64,000 bases of DNA from Klebsiella pneumoniae (GCA_945862325.1 CAMAXZ010000001.1:1-64000); one strand, 5' to 3'; numbered from the stretch's first letter, positions 1-10,815 are shown. Notes: generated from the letters alone by a model not told the origin. Numbers and translations: made by a program.

Positions 1-261
1 CTCGGGCTCGCCCTCGTGGCGGGGGCGGAGGCCCACGTCGCCGGGCCGCGCGCGGCGGTGGTGCGCGTCGCCTCGGTGAAGGCCACGAGCGACCTGGGCG
101 GGGGCATCGAGCTCTTCGAGCTGCACGCCGGCGCCGAGGTGCTGGCGCCACAGGTGGCCGCGGGCCACACGCTCGTGCAGCTCCCCGACGGGCGCCGCGG
201 ATGGGTGCCGGACGCCGCGGTCGGCGTCGTCGATCCTGCGCTGCCGCTCCCGGCGCGGTAG
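1..261 (+). CDS. C-terminal end of a BatE-like SH3-domain protein (5' end outside window)
   Basis: The frame is open from base 1, so only the last 86 residues are seen. They begin with a short hydrophobic stretch that could be the end of a membrane segment. A bacterial SH3-like fold follows: residues ELHAGAEVL, a basic turn, then the typical closing motif DGRRGWVP. This tail matches what is known of BatE proteins of the Bat aerotolerance cluster, which carry TPRs, a membrane segment and a C-terminal SH3 domain. The rest of a bat cluster would have to lie upstream and cannot be checked. Any other SH3b-tailed envelope protein is possible. Confidence 0.55.
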   Translation, partial: LGLALVAGAEAHVAGPRAAVVRVASVKATSDLGGGIELFELHAGAEVLAPQVAAGHTLVQLPDGRRGWVPDAAVGVVDPALPLPAR

Positions 262-285
262 GGATAGGGGCCCGTCGGAGGCCCG

Positions 286-828
286 ATGTTCCGTTTCGCC
301 CTGTTCGCCGCGCTCACGTTGTCGATCGCCTGCTCGTGGGAGAGCCGCGTGCGCCGTCTCGGCGACGCGGAGTTCGACCGCTACTACGCCCTCAAGCCCT
401 TCATGAAGGACGAGGAGCGCAAGGCCTACCTCACCCTGAAGACGGAGGAGGAGCGCGACGCCTGGCTGAAGGCCAACGGGTGCCGCGAGGTCCTGGGCGC
501 CAAGGAGTGCTACTGGGAGCGCTTCTTCAAGTACGACGAGAAGCAGCGCCAGGCCATCGTCGAGGGCGACGTCGCGGTCGGCTGGACGCGCGAGATGGTG
601 TTCATGAGCTGGGGCGCGCCGTTCGACCGGCGCGCGGTGGCCGGCCGGCCTGCGCAGCTCTCGGAGATGTTCATCTACAAGTTCGAGAAGCACGAGGACG
701 GCAGCGTCCTCGTCTACGTGCCGGGATCGAAGACCGAGTACAAGGCGGTCGACCGTTTCCGGCGCGAGGTCATCCTCGACGACGACGTGGTCGCCTCCAT
801 CAAGCAGAAGGCCGGGTGGGCCAACTGA
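286..828 (+). CDS. Lipoprotein with BamE/SmpA-like C-terminal region
   Basis: The 180-residue product starts with a signal peptide ending in the lipobox LSIAC, so it is predicted to be a lipoprotein. A GGAGG ribosome site precedes the ATG. The middle is rich in charged helices. Near residue 95 lies IVEGDVAVGWTREMVF followed by SWGAP, which resembles the G-M-T-x-x-Q-V...GxP signature of BamE/SmpA outer-membrane assembly lipoproteins, and the C-terminal half has alternating strands like that fold. The resemblance is by eye and short. The gene sits 25 bases after the SH3 gene and may share its operon. The function is otherwise unknown. Confidence 0.6.
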   Translation: MFRFALFAALTLSIACSWESRVRRLGDAEFDRYYALKPFMKDEERKAYLTLKTEEERDAWLKANGCREVLGAKECYWERFFKYDEKQRQAIVEGDVAVGWTREMVFMSWGAPFDRRAVAGRPAQLSEMFIYKFEKHEDGSVLVYVPGSKTEYKAVDRFRREVILDDDVVASIKQKAGWAN

Positions 829-900
829 GCGCCGGGTCGCCCCGCATACTGGACGGTCGGGGGGCACCCTGCGTAAGGTGAGGACTGGAGCTCGCGGCGC

Positions 901-2499
901 ATGAAGGTTTCCCTGATCAGCCCTTACCCGGACATCACCAACTACGGGCTGCGGTCGATCTCCTCGACCCTGCGGGCCGCGGGGCACTCCACCCAGGTCA
1001 TCTCGATGCCCGACTTCGCCGGAGACGGCGAGTCCGTGCACGTTCGCATGTCGGAGGAGCGCTACTCCGCCCAGGTCATCGACCGCATGTGCGAGCTCGT
1101 GCAGGGGAGCCAGCTCGCCGGGGTCACCCTGATGACCCACTACTTCGACTCGGCGAAGCAGATCACCCGGGCGATCCAGGACCGCGTGGGCATCCCCGTC
1201 GTCTGGGGTGGGTTCCACCCGTCGGTCCGCCCCGACGAGTGCGCGCGCCACGCCGAGTACGTGGCGATCGGCGACGCGGAAGACCTGATGCTGCAGCTGT
1301 GCGAGCGCCTCGAGAACGGCGACCGCCTCAACCTCCATGGAATCAAGTCGCTCGTGTGGCGCAAGGGCACCGATGTCGTGCGCAATGCGCCCGGCAGCCT
1401 GGAGCAGGAGCTCGATCGCTACCCCGCTCCGGACTTCTCCCGGGAGGACCACCACATCCTCTTCGAGGGGCAGATCATGCCCGTCACGAAGGACCTCCTG
1501 CGCCGGTACCTGCACAACGGCACGGTCAGCCGGATGTTCGGCCGCACCGGCTACCAGACGATGACCGGGCGCGGGTGCCCGCACGCCTGCACCTACTGCG
1601 GCAACAGCTTCTACCGCGACCTCTACAAGCGCCAGCGGTACGTCCGTTTCCGCTCGGTCGCCCACGTCATCGGCGAGCTCGAGGGCATCAAGCGCGAGTA
1701 CCCGTTCATCGACTTCATCTGGTTCTCGGACGACAGCTTCTTCGGGCGCCCGCTGCCGGACCTGCTCGACTTCTGTCAGCAGTACAAGGACAAGATCGGC
1801 GACCCGTTCTACCTCCTCGGATCGCCCGGCACGATCACCGAAGAGAAGTACTCCGCGCTCGTCGACGCGGGCCTGCACTGCATCCAGATGGGCGTCGAGC
1901 ACGGCAGCAAGCGCATCCAGAAGATCTTCAAGCGCTCGACGATGGGCAACGACAAGATCCTCAAGAGCGCCGAGGTGATCACCAAGTTCACCGATCGCAC
2001 CGCGCCGCCGCAGTACGACATCATCTACGACCTCGCCTACGAGACGATCGAGGACAAGCTCGACACGCTCCGGCTCGTGTCGGAGCTGCCGAAGCCCTAC
2101 CGGCTCCAGGTGTTCTCGGTCATCTACTACCCGGGCACCTCGCTCCACACGCTCGCCGTGCGCGACGGGCTGGTCAACGACGAGAAGGCCGAGATCTACG
2201 ACCGTATGTTCTTCGAGCGGCACGACAGCTACACGAACACCCTGTTGTTCCTGGCGCGGTCGGGGCGGTTCCCGCACCCGCTGCTGAAGGTGCTGATCGA
2301 CCGGCGCGTCGTCGACGTGATGACCTCCGACTACATGGCGCCGGCGGGCAACGTGGCGAAGGCGGCGATCCACCTCGTGCGTCAGGCCCTCCGCAGCCCG
2401 GCCGTCGAGCGGGCGAAGGCCCTCGGAACCTACCGCGCGCGCCTGACCGGCATGACCGGCGCCGACGCCGGCGCGGCCGCGCCCCGCGCCGAGGCCTGA
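901..2499 (+). CDS. B12-binding radical SAM protein
   Basis: The 532-residue product has an N-terminal cobalamin-binding-like Rossmann domain (about residues 1-140), followed by a radical SAM core. The [4Fe-4S] motif is CxxxCxxC at Cys226, Cys230 and Cys233 (GRGCPHACTYCGN). This is the family of B12-dependent radical SAM methyltransferases and cyclases that includes BchE-like and HpnP-like enzymes. The substrate cannot be read from sequence. The B12 domain lacks an obvious DxHxxG base-off motif near its start. The ATG lies about 15 bases after a CTGGAG site. A GNAT acetyltransferase follows after 6 bases, so the two are probably co-transcribed. Confidence 0.85.
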   Translation: MKVSLISPYPDITNYGLRSISSTLRAAGHSTQVISMPDFAGDGESVHVRMSEERYSAQVIDRMCELVQGSQLAGVTLMTHYFDSAKQITRAIQDRVGIPVVWGGFHPSVRPDECARHAEYVAIGDAEDLMLQLCERLENGDRLNLHGIKSLVWRKGTDVVRNAPGSLEQELDRYPAPDFSREDHHILFEGQIMPVTKDLLRRYLHNGTVSRMFGRTGYQTMTGRGCPHACTYCGNSFYRDLYKRQRYVRFRSVAHVIGELEGIKREYPFIDFIWFSDDSFFGRPLPDLLDFCQQYKDKIGDPFYLLGSPGTITEEKYSALVDAGLHCIQMGVEHGSKRIQKIFKRSTMGNDKILKSAEVITKFTDRTAPPQYDIIYDLAYETIEDKLDTLRLVSELPKPYRLQVFSVIYYPGTSLHTLAVRDGLVNDEKAEIYDRMFFERHDSYTNTLLFLARSGRFPHPLLKVLIDRRVVDVMTSDYMAPAGNVAKAAIHLVRQALRSPAVERAKALGTYRARLTGMTGADAGAAAPRAEA

Positions 2500-2505
2500 A
2501 CCGCG

Positions 2506-3024
2506 GTGAACGACGGGGTCCCCACGATCGTCGTGCACCCCGCATCTCCGTCGGACGCGGCGTCGATCCTGGCGATACACCGCCGCGTCCTCGAGGAGGG
2601 CGACTGGTTCATCACCGAGGTCGACGAACTGCGTGACAGCGTCGAGGCCAAGGTGGCCCAGATCCGCGACGCGCGGCGGGAGCGGGGCGGCCTCCTCGTC
2701 GCGCGGCTCTCGGACGTCGTCGTGGGCTGGCTCGCGGTGTCGCGCGGTTTCCGGCGGCGGAACCGGCACGTGGGTCGGCTGGAGATGATGGTCGACGCGC
2801 CGTTCCGCGGGCGCGGCGTGGGGGACGCGCTGCTCGGCGCCGCCGTCGAGTGGGCGCGCCGGGAGGGGCTCGGCAAGCTGTCGCTCACGGTGTTCGCGCA
2901 CAACGCCCGCGCCATCGCGCTCTACGAGCGGCACGGCTTCGTCGTCGAAGGTCGGCGGGTCGCCGAGTACCGGTTCGCGGACGGATCGGAGCGCGACGAC
3001 CTGCTGATGGCGCTGCGGCTCTGA
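2506..3024 (+). CDS. GNAT-family N-acetyltransferase
   Basis: The 172-residue product has a single GNAT domain. The acetyl-CoA pyrophosphate-binding motif A is seen as PFRGRGVGDALL near residues 101-112, followed by the motif B helix with NARAIALYERHGFV, characteristic of RimI/RimL-type and small-molecule acetyltransferases. The acyl acceptor cannot be predicted. The start is a GTG six bases after the radical SAM stop, which suggests one transcript with that gene. It converges with the response regulator gene downstream, 24 bases away. Confidence 0.88.
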   Translation: MNDGVPTIVVHPASPSDAASILAIHRRVLEEGDWFITEVDELRDSVEAKVAQIRDARRERGGLLVARLSDVVVGWLAVSRGFRRRNRHVGRLEMMVDAPFRGRGVGDALLGAAVEWARREGLGKLSLTVFAHNARAIALYERHGFVVEGRRVAEYRFADGSERDDLLMALRL

Positions 3025-3048
3025 GCCTCGCGGCGCTGCCGCCGCCGG

Positions 3049-4407
<1,359 letters not shown>

Positions 4408-4443
4408 CGTGGCCACTTCACCCGTCGCGGCGCGCGGCGCGAC

Positions 4444-6072
4444 TCACTCGGGCGTTGGAAAACGAAGCGTGACGCGCGTACCCGCGCCTGGAGCGGTGTC
4501 GAGCGCGACCGAGCCCCCGACGTCCTCGACGGTCTGGCGCGTGATCGGCAGGCCGAGCCCGGTGCCGCGGGCGCGCGTGGAGAAGAACGGGTCGAACACG
4601 TGGGCCGCGACCTCCGGCGGCATCCCCGGCCCGTCGTCGGCGACCACGAAGCGCGCCTCGCGCGGCGGTCGATCGACCTCGATCCAGATGTTCCGGGCGC
4701 CGGACTGCAGCGCGTTGCGGACGAGGTTGAGCAGCGCGCGTCGCACCACGTTCCCGTCGAGCTCGGCCGTGGTCGGGCCCTCCGTGGACGTGCGCACGGA
4801 CCCGACGATGCCGGCGCGGCGAAAGCTCGCTTCTTCCAGTGCGATGACGGAGCGGGCCACGGCCACGGGGTCCTCCGGGGCGAGCTCGGGCGGACGCCGC
4901 CGGGCGAGGTCGAGGTAGCGGTCGGTCACGTCCTCCAGGCGCAGGATCTCCGCCTGGATCGTCGTCAGGAGGGGCCTCGCGTCGTCCGGCATGGCCGTGT
5001 CGGCGAGCAGCTCGGCGTGCAGGCTCATCGCGTTGAGCGGGTTTCGGACCTCGTGGGTGACCTGCGCGAGCAGCTGGCCGACCAGGGCGAGGCGCTCGCT
5101 CCGGGCGAGGCGCTCGCGGTCGCGGCGTCGATCCGTGACGTCCTCCGCCACGAACAAGCGGCCGTCCGGCCCGAACGGCACGACCGTGACGTCGTGCACC
5201 CGGGCGTCGCCCACCGGCACCTCGGCGTGGTGGCCCTCGCCCAGGCTCGCCACGCCCTCGGGGAGTCGGCCGCCGGGAGCCACGCCCCACAGCCGCCCGG
5301 CGGCCGGGTTCACGACGCGCGCCACGCCGCCTTCGACCACGACGACGGCCGAGCGGATGCCGTCGAGCACGCGGCGCAGGTAGTCCGTGAGGGCGTTGAG
5401 GTTGCGGTCGCGCTCGTCGAGCGCCGCGATCATCCGATTGAACGCGTCCGCGAGCGTGGCGATCTCGTCGGCGCCGGTGACGGGGAGCGGCGGCGGACGC
5501 GCGCCGCCGGCGACGCGCCGCGCTTGCTCGGTCAGCGCGCCGACCGGCGAGAACGCCGTACGCACCGCGATGAACGCCGCTCCCGCGACGAGCACGCACA
5601 AGCCCATGAGCGCCAACGAGATCCGCGAGGCACGGGCGTGCACCTGCGCCGTGCGCTCGGTCACACGCGCGATCCGGGCGTCGAGGAGGAGGGTGAGGCG
5701 AGCGATCTCTTCGGACACGCCGCGTCCGCCCACGGTGGACGCGGCGCGGATCGCGTCGAGCTGAACGTCGATGGCCGCGAGCGCGGCGCGATCTTCGTCG
5801 ATCGTCGTGCGCCGCCCCGCGTCCTCGACCACGGTGGCGGCCGCGGCGAGCGTCTGGGCCATCGCCGGGTCCCGCGGCTGCGTCAGCGGTCCCATCCGCG
5901 CGGCGAGGCGCGTGAGCGGCAGGTACGCGGAGTCGACGACCTGGAGCGACGCGCCGACCCGCTGGGTCTGGAGCTCCGAGAACGCCTGCGCCCCGAGCAG
6001 GCAGCCCATGGCCACGCCGAGCGCGCCCAGCAGACGGCCGCGCAACGTACGGAAGGGCGCAGGGAGCGTCAT
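4444..6072 (-). CDS. Membrane sensor histidine kinase (HAMP-PAS-HisKA)
   Basis: The 542-residue protein has a membrane segment near residues 12-30, a periplasmic helical sensor region, a second membrane segment near 150-170, and a HAMP linker with a typical DEIATLADAFNRM helix. A short PAS-like segment follows. The HisKA domain has its phospho-acceptor His340 in QVTHEVRNPLN, and the ATPase domain has the motifs DDGPGMPPE and GTGLGLPI. The start is placed at the ATG at 6072, immediately before the hydrophobic segment; an in-frame extension to 6180 exists but has no signal-like features. It is the partner of the NtrC-type regulator downstream. Confidence 0.9.
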   Translation of the reverse strand: MTLPAPFRTLRGRLLGALGVAMGCLLGAQAFSELQTQRVGASLQVVDSAYLPLTRLAARMGPLTQPRDPAMAQTLAAAATVVEDAGRRTTIDEDRAALAAIDVQLDAIRAASTVGGRGVSEEIARLTLLLDARIARVTERTAQVHARASRISLALMGLCVLVAGAAFIAVRTAFSPVGALTEQARRVAGGARPPPLPVTGADEIATLADAFNRMIAALDERDRNLNALTDYLRRVLDGIRSAVVVVEGGVARVVNPAAGRLWGVAPGGRLPEGVASLGEGHHAEVPVGDARVHDVTVVPFGPDGRLFVAEDVTDRRRDRERLARSERLALVGQLLAQVTHEVRNPLNAMSLHAELLADTAMPDDARPLLTTIQAEILRLEDVTDRYLDLARRRPPELAPEDPVAVARSVIALEEASFRRAGIVGSVRTSTEGPTTAELDGNVVRRALLNLVRNALQSGARNIWIEVDRPPREARFVVADDGPGMPPEVAAHVFDPFFSTRARGTGLGLPITRQTVEDVGGSVALDTAPGAGTRVTLRFPTPE

Positions 6073-6206
6073 CTGGCGGGCGGAGATAACGAGGCTCGGG
6101 CCCGGCCGGTGTCGCGAAGCGTCACTCACCGCCGGTGCGCCGTTGCGACACACCCGTCGCGTGATAGTCGCCGCCGTCATCCGCTCATTTCCGTCGAAGG
6201 AGCCAC

Positions 6207-7265
6207 ATGCGTCCCTCGTTCCGTCCCCTCCTCCTCGCTCTCGCCCTCGTCGCGCTGCCCGCTTGCGCCGGTGGAGAGGCGTCTTCGACGACCTCCGCCG
6301 CCTCTGATGCCCCGGCGGCCGACATCGGCGAGGTGCTCGCCACCGTCAACGGCATGAAGGTCGGCGCCAAGGAGTTCGAGCAGGCGGCCTCTCGGACCCA
6401 GCCCGCCGCCGGCGACGCGCTCTCCGCCGAAGAGAAGAAGACCATCCTCGACGGCCTCGTCGAGGAGAAGCTCCTCTACGCGGAAGCCCTCCGCAAGGGC
6501 CTCGACAAGGACCCCAAGGTCCAGAAGGTGATGGTCAACACGTTGCTCCGTGAGGACGTGTACTCCACCGTGAAGAACAGCGATTTCACCGACGAGATGC
6601 TCCAGAAGTACTACGAGGAGCACAAGAGCGAGTTCGTCGTGCCCGAGAAGGTGCAGATCAAGCGCATCCTCATCAAGGTCAACGACGCCCGCCCGGACGA
6701 CGCCGCCAAGAAGGAAGCCGAGCGCATCCGTGGCGAAGTGGCCAAGAACCCCGACTCCTTCAAGGACCTCGCGGCGGACTTCTCGGAGGACCCGTACAAG
6801 CGCCGCGGCGGCGACGTCGGCTTCGTGTCGAAGGAAGGCAAGCCCGGCCTCGACCCGGCCATCGTCGAGAAGGCGTTCACCCTCGAGACCGGCGCGGTGT
6901 CCGACGTGTTCAAGACCGGTGACGGGTACAACGTGATCCAGGTCGCGGCGCGCCGCGAGCAGGTCGAGCGCACCTTCCAGCAGATGAAGGGCTCCGTGCT
7001 CCGCAAGGTCAAGAACGAGAAGATGAAGGAGCTCTACGACTCCTACGTCGGCAAGCTCCGCACCGGCGCCGACGTCAAGGTCGACGAGGCCAAGCTCTCG
7101 GCGGTCGAAGTCAAGAACGCCCGCCGTCCGATGACGCCCGGCGCCCCGGTGATCGCCGGCGGCCCCGGCGACGACGAGGAGGGCCTCGGCGAAGAGGGCG
7201 ATGCGCCGATGATCGCGCCGTCCGGCGCGGGCGTTGCGCCGGCCCTCCCGGGCGGCCCGCACTGA
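6207..7265 (+). CDS. Parvulin-type peptidyl-prolyl isomerase lipoprotein
   Basis: The 352-residue product has a lipoprotein signal with lipobox LPAC (Cys20), then a SurA-like N-terminal helical region and a parvulin/PpiC rotamase domain at about 150-245 (KVQIKRILIKV, then FSEDPYKRRGGDVGFV). The C-terminal tail is acidic, Gly/Pro-rich and probably disordered. It should act outside the cytoplasm, anchored to a membrane, in folding outer-membrane or secreted proteins. An AAGGAG site precedes the ATG. The next gene, a second soluble SurA-like isomerase, starts 2 bases after the stop, so the pair is an operon. Confidence 0.9.
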   Translation: MRPSFRPLLLALALVALPACAGGEASSTTSAASDAPAADIGEVLATVNGMKVGAKEFEQAASRTQPAAGDALSAEEKKTILDGLVEEKLLYAEALRKGLDKDPKVQKVMVNTLLREDVYSTVKNSDFTDEMLQKYYEEHKSEFVVPEKVQIKRILIKVNDARPDDAAKKEAERIRGEVAKNPDSFKDLAADFSEDPYKRRGGDVGFVSKEGKPGLDPAIVEKAFTLETGAVSDVFKTGDGYNVIQVAARREQVERTFQQMKGSVLRKVKNEKMKELYDSYVGKLRTGADVKVDEAKLSAVEVKNARRPMTPGAPVIAGGPGDDEEGLGEEGDAPMIAPSGAGVAPALPGGPH

Positions 7266-7267
7266 TC

Positions 7268-8311
7268 ATGCACAGGGCCTTGCTGGTCGGACTGGTCCTT
7301 GCGGCGGCGCCACGGGCGTTCGCCGCGGACGAGTCCGCATCGGGGGCCGCTCCTCCGCCCGCCTCGGCGCCCGTCGCGGCGCCGGCGGTGCCCGCGGCCG
7401 CACCGCCCGTCGCGGCGCCACGCGGCGCCCTGGTCGATCGGGTCGCCGCGGTGGTCAACGACGAGGTCGTGCTCCTCTCGGAGGTGTATGCCCTGGGCGC
7501 GTCGTACATCGACGAGGCCGAGGGGCGCGGCGGCGCCGAGGCGCGGCTCGCCGCGGAGCGCGAGGTGGTGGAGCGCCTGGTGGAGCGCGTCCTCATCGAC
7601 CAGGAGATGCGCGCGCTCCAGCTCGACCTCAGCGAGCAGGACGTCGATCGCTCGATCGACGACATCGCGGAGCGCAACGGGCTCGATCGCGAACAGATGC
7701 GCCAGGAGATCGAGCGCAATGGCATGGAGTGGGAGCAGTACCGCAAGGAGCTGCGTCAGTCCCTCCGCCAGATGAAGTTCGCGCAGGCGGTGCTCCGGCC
7801 GCGCATCAACGTCACCGAGGATGAGCTTCGCGACGCGTACCGCCGCGCGGTGGGCGGAAACGCCGAGCGTGCGCGTGTGCAGGCGTTGTTCCTTGCGTTT
7901 CCGGCGAACGCCGACGAGGCGGCCCGGGCGGCGGTGCTCGCGCGCGCGGCGTCCCTGCGCGAAGAGGCGATGCGCACGGGCGACTTCGTGGCCGTCGCGA
8001 AGGCGCACGACGAGGGGCCTTTCGGGGCCCAGGACGGCGAGATGGGCGTGTTCGGGCCCGGTGAGCTCCGCGACGAGCTCGACGGGGCGGTGACGAGCAC
8101 CGCCACGGGGGCGGTGTCCGCGCCGGTAGTGACGGCCAACGGCGTGTTCCTGCTTCGGGTTGCGGCCCGGGAGAGCGCCGCCGCCGAGTTCGAGGAAGCG
8201 CGGGCCCAGCTCGTCGAGATGGTGGTCAGCTCGCGGATGGAGTCCGAGCAGGCACGGTGGTTCCAGCAGGCCCGTCGCAAGGCCGCGGTCCGCGTCCTGA
8301 TCGGCGCCTGA
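7268..8311 (+). CDS. surA: SurA-like periplasmic chaperone/peptidyl-prolyl isomerase
   Basis: The 347-residue product has a Sec signal peptide (cleavage near AFAADES), an Ala/Pro-rich spacer, and a SurA_N domain beginning DRVAAVVNDEVVLLSEV, which is very close to the family signature. The rotamase domain is at about 185-290 (AHDEGPFGAQDGEMGVF). It is shorter than E. coli SurA (428 residues) and seems to have one rotamase domain rather than two. It follows the lipoprotein isomerase and precedes pdxA by 5 bases. The surA-pdxA order is known from Gammaproteobacteria, which supports the naming. Confidence 0.85.
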   Translation: MHRALLVGLVLAAAPRAFAADESASGAAPPPASAPVAAPAVPAAAPPVAAPRGALVDRVAAVVNDEVVLLSEVYALGASYIDEAEGRGGAEARLAAEREVVERLVERVLIDQEMRALQLDLSEQDVDRSIDDIAERNGLDREQMRQEIERNGMEWEQYRKELRQSLRQMKFAQAVLRPRINVTEDELRDAYRRAVGGNAERARVQALFLAFPANADEAARAAVLARAASLREEAMRTGDFVAVAKAHDEGPFGAQDGEMGVFGPGELRDELDGAVTSTATGAVSAPVVTANGVFLLRVAARESAAAEFEEARAQLVEMVVSSRMESEQARWFQQARRKAAVRVLIGA

Positions 8312-8316
8312 CTCCC

Positions 8317-9231
8317 GTGGCGGCGCGTCCGCTCGTGCTGACCCCCGGCTGCCCATTGGGCATCGGTCCGGAGGTGTCCGTGCGCGCCGTGGCCGCGATG
8401 CCGGAGCTCCGCGTGGTGCTCGTCGGCGACGTGGCCGCGGTTCGTGCGGCAGACCCGAGCTTCGAAGAGGTGGATCGCCTCGACGGGCACCCCTCTGGCG
8501 CCCGGGTGGTCATGGCCCCGCCGACCGATACGGAGCCGGTCGAGGTTCGCGCCTTGCGCCTCGCGGTGGCGGCGTGCCTGGACGGGCGTGCCGCGGGCCT
8601 GGTCACCGGCCCGATCCACAAGGCGCGGCTCGCCGCGCGCGGGTTCCGCCATCCCGGGCACACCGAGTTTCTCGGCGAGCTTTGCGGGGTGGAGCACCCG
8701 GTGATGGCCTTCGTGGGCGGCGGGGTGCGGGTGGCGTTGGTCACGGTGCACCTGCCGCTGCGGGCCGTACCCGCGGCGGTGACCGAGGCGCGCGTGCTGC
8801 ACACGGTCCGCCTCGCCGACGCAGCCTTGCGCGAGCGGCTCGGGATCGTGGCGCCGCGCATCGCGGTGTGCGGGCTCAACCCGCACGCGGGCGACGACGG
8901 CGTGCTCGGGGACGAAGAGGGGCGCGTGATCGCGCCGGCGATCGCGGCGGCGCGCCGCGAGGGGATCGACGCCCGTGGGCCGATCAGCGCCGAGACCGCC
9001 TTCCACGACGTGTCGGGGAGCGACTTGATCGTGGCGATGTACCACGATCAAGGGCTCGTTCCACTCAAGCGGGTGGACTTCGGTCGCTCGGTGAACTGGA
9101 CCCTTGGCCTTCCGATCGTCCGCACCAGCGTCGATCACGGCACGGCGGACGGGCTCGTCGGCACGGGGCGCGCGTCGTCCGCGAGCATGGAGGCCGCGCT
9201 GCGCCTCGCCGCGGGGCTCACTCGGCCGTAG
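8317..9231 (+). CDS. pdxA: 4-hydroxythreonine-4-phosphate dehydrogenase
   Basis: The 304-residue enzyme oxidises 4-phosphohydroxy-L-threonine in the DXP-dependent pyridoxal 5'-phosphate pathway. Family signatures are all present: PLGIGPE near the start, the metal-ligand histidine regions HPGHTEF, NPHAGDDG and YHDQGLVPLK, and the C-terminal SVDHGTADG. I chose the GTG at 8317, 5 bases after the surA stop, because the conserved core starts directly after it; a longer frame from 8257 overlaps surA. The length is slightly below the usual 325-330 residues. Its 3' end overlaps the convergent lipoprotein gene by 14 bases. Confidence 0.93.
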   Translation: MAARPLVLTPGCPLGIGPEVSVRAVAAMPELRVVLVGDVAAVRAADPSFEEVDRLDGHPSGARVVMAPPTDTEPVEVRALRLAVAACLDGRAAGLVTGPIHKARLAARGFRHPGHTEFLGELCGVEHPVMAFVGGGVRVALVTVHLPLRAVPAAVTEARVLHTVRLADAALRERLGIVAPRIAVCGLNPHAGDDGVLGDEEGRVIAPAIAAARREGIDARGPISAETAFHDVSGSDLIVAMYHDQGLVPLKRVDFGRSVNWTLGLPIVRTSVDHGTADGLVGTGRASSASMEAALRLAAGLTRP

Positions 9232-9712
9232 CGCCGGTGTCGAGGGCGTCGTCGCACGCGACGCTTGCTCGCCACGTCGACCAGCGCTCGGGCGCGTCGC
9301 CGAACGCGACACAGTCGGTCACGCGCGACCCGTCGCGGGCCCGGACGCGCAGTACGCCCGCCAGCTCCGGTGTTCCGCAGTTGAACCACGTGCGGGCGCT
9401 CGGGACTACATCGCGCCAATCGGCGACGATGCTGAGGGTGCTTCGGAGCTGGTCGCTCGAGCCGTCGGCCGCCGCGGCGATCGAGCTGAGCGCGTGGTTC
9501 TCGGTGTAGGCGCCGTCGGTGGACAGCCACAGGTCCCCGTTGCCGGTCCACGCGTCGGTCTCGATGAGGAAGGTCCACGTGGCCACGCGCGCGTCACACG
9601 CGACGGACGCGTCGGTGATTGCCGGCGCCGCGTCGCTGGGTACTGGAACGTCGGCCGCCGGCTCCCGCGGGGAGCAGGCGGCCAGGACGAGAACCGCGAC
9701 CATCATCGCCAC
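9218..9712 (-). CDS. Small lipoprotein of unknown function
   Basis: The product of about 164 residues starts with a short hydrophobic leader and lipobox LAAC, followed by a Pro/Ala-rich stretch. The mature part carries four cysteines besides the lipobox and alternating hydrophilic strands (WTGNGDLWLSTDGAYTENH), suggesting a small beta-rich disulfide-bonded domain. I recognise no family. The start may be the GTG at 9712 or ATGs at 9706/9703; none has a clear ribosome site. It lies 14 bases after the stalked six-cysteine lipoprotein and is probably its operon partner. The end overlaps the pdxA end. Confidence 0.65.
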   Translation of the reverse strand: MAMMVAVLVLAACSPREPAADVPVPSDAAPAITDASVACDARVATWTFLIETDAWTGNGDLWLSTDGAYTENHALSSIAAAADGSSDQLRSTLSIVADWRDVVPSARTWFNCGTPELAGVLRVRARDGSRVTDCVAFGDAPERWSTWRASVACDDALDTGATAE

Positions 9713-9726
9713 GGATCGAGCGAGGA

Positions 9727-10203
<477 letters not shown>

Positions 10204-10283
10204 GGAACCTCCAGCGCCCGCACTATAGCCGTGTGCGCGGGGGTACGCCGGTGTTCGTTCGTGGCCGGCCGCGAGCGTCGCGC

Positions 10284-10321
10284 CAAAACGAAGAACGGCG
10301 CCCCGTTTCGGGGGCGCCGTT
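10284..10321 (-). terminator. Rho-independent terminator for the 10353-10787 lipoprotein gene
   Basis: An 11-base perfect stem pairs 10294-10304 (AACGGCGCCCC) with 10311-10321, closing a six-base loop. On the minus strand the stem is followed by CTTCGTTTTGG, a short T-rich run. It lies 31 bases beyond the stop of the minus-strand gene. Confidence 0.8.
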
Positions 10322-10352
10322 CGCGTGTGGTCGCCCGGAGGCGACGACAGGC

Positions 10353-10787
10353 TCAGAGCGGGGTGCCGCCGGCGTTGACGCAGGCTGCGTCCGCAGAGGT
10401 CCCGTCGAAGTCGGGGGAGTAGTAGTACGCGGTGGCGTCGACCTCGAAGTCGTCCTCCGTCGACGTGTCGCCGGCGATCCAGCACTCGCCCACGGCGCCG
10501 TCGGCGCAGGGGGTCTCGGCGTAGGTGGTGGCGAAGTCGTACTTGGTGGCGATGCCGTCGCACCAGATGTCGCCACCGGCGTAGTTCACGAACTCGAAGC
10601 ACAGGCCCACGTCGGTCCAGTCGCAGGACGAGGTGACGTCGGTGTCCGTGTCGGTGTCGGTGTCGGTGTCGGTGTCCGAATCGGTGTCGGTGTCGGCGTC
10701 GGCGGCGGTGTCGCCGGAGTCCTTGTCCGCCGGGGCGGTGCAGGCCACGAAGCCGAGCGCGAGGAGCGGGAGCATGTACTTGATCAT
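10353..10787 (-). CDS. Six-cysteine lipoprotein on an Asp-Thr stalk (paralogue of 9727-10203)
   Basis: The 144-residue product starts at the ATG at 10787, five bases after a GGAGG site; a longer in-frame start at 10799 has none. The signal peptide ends in lipobox FVAC (Cys16). An Asp-Thr/Ser linker leads to a domain with six cysteines: SSC, GLC, IWC, TPC, GEC, AAC. The order and approximate spacing match the neighbouring lipoprotein, including the GLC-x-E motif and the closing YYY...C...GG. The gene has its own promoter candidate and terminator, so it is probably a single-gene unit. The role is unknown; a secreted surface or matrix protein is plausible. Confidence 0.75.
   Translation of the reverse strand: MIKYMLPLLALGFVACTAPADKDSGDTAADADTDTDSDTDTDTDTDTDTDVTSSCDWTDVGLCFEFVNYAGGDIWCDGIATKYDFATTYAETPCADGAVGECWIAGDTSTEDDFEVDATAYYYSPDFDGTSADAACVNAGGTPL
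10635..10713. repeat. Degenerate hexanucleotide repeat encoding Asp-Thr stalk
   Basis: About twelve GTCGGT-like units on the plus strand encode the Asp-Thr/Ser linker of the minus-strand lipoprotein. The array contains the same GTCCGAATC interruption as the array at 9998-10112, which points to duplication of the linker together with the gene. Confidence 0.85.
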
Positions 10788-10815
10788 TGAATCCTCCATC
10801 TATGGGCGCGCACGC

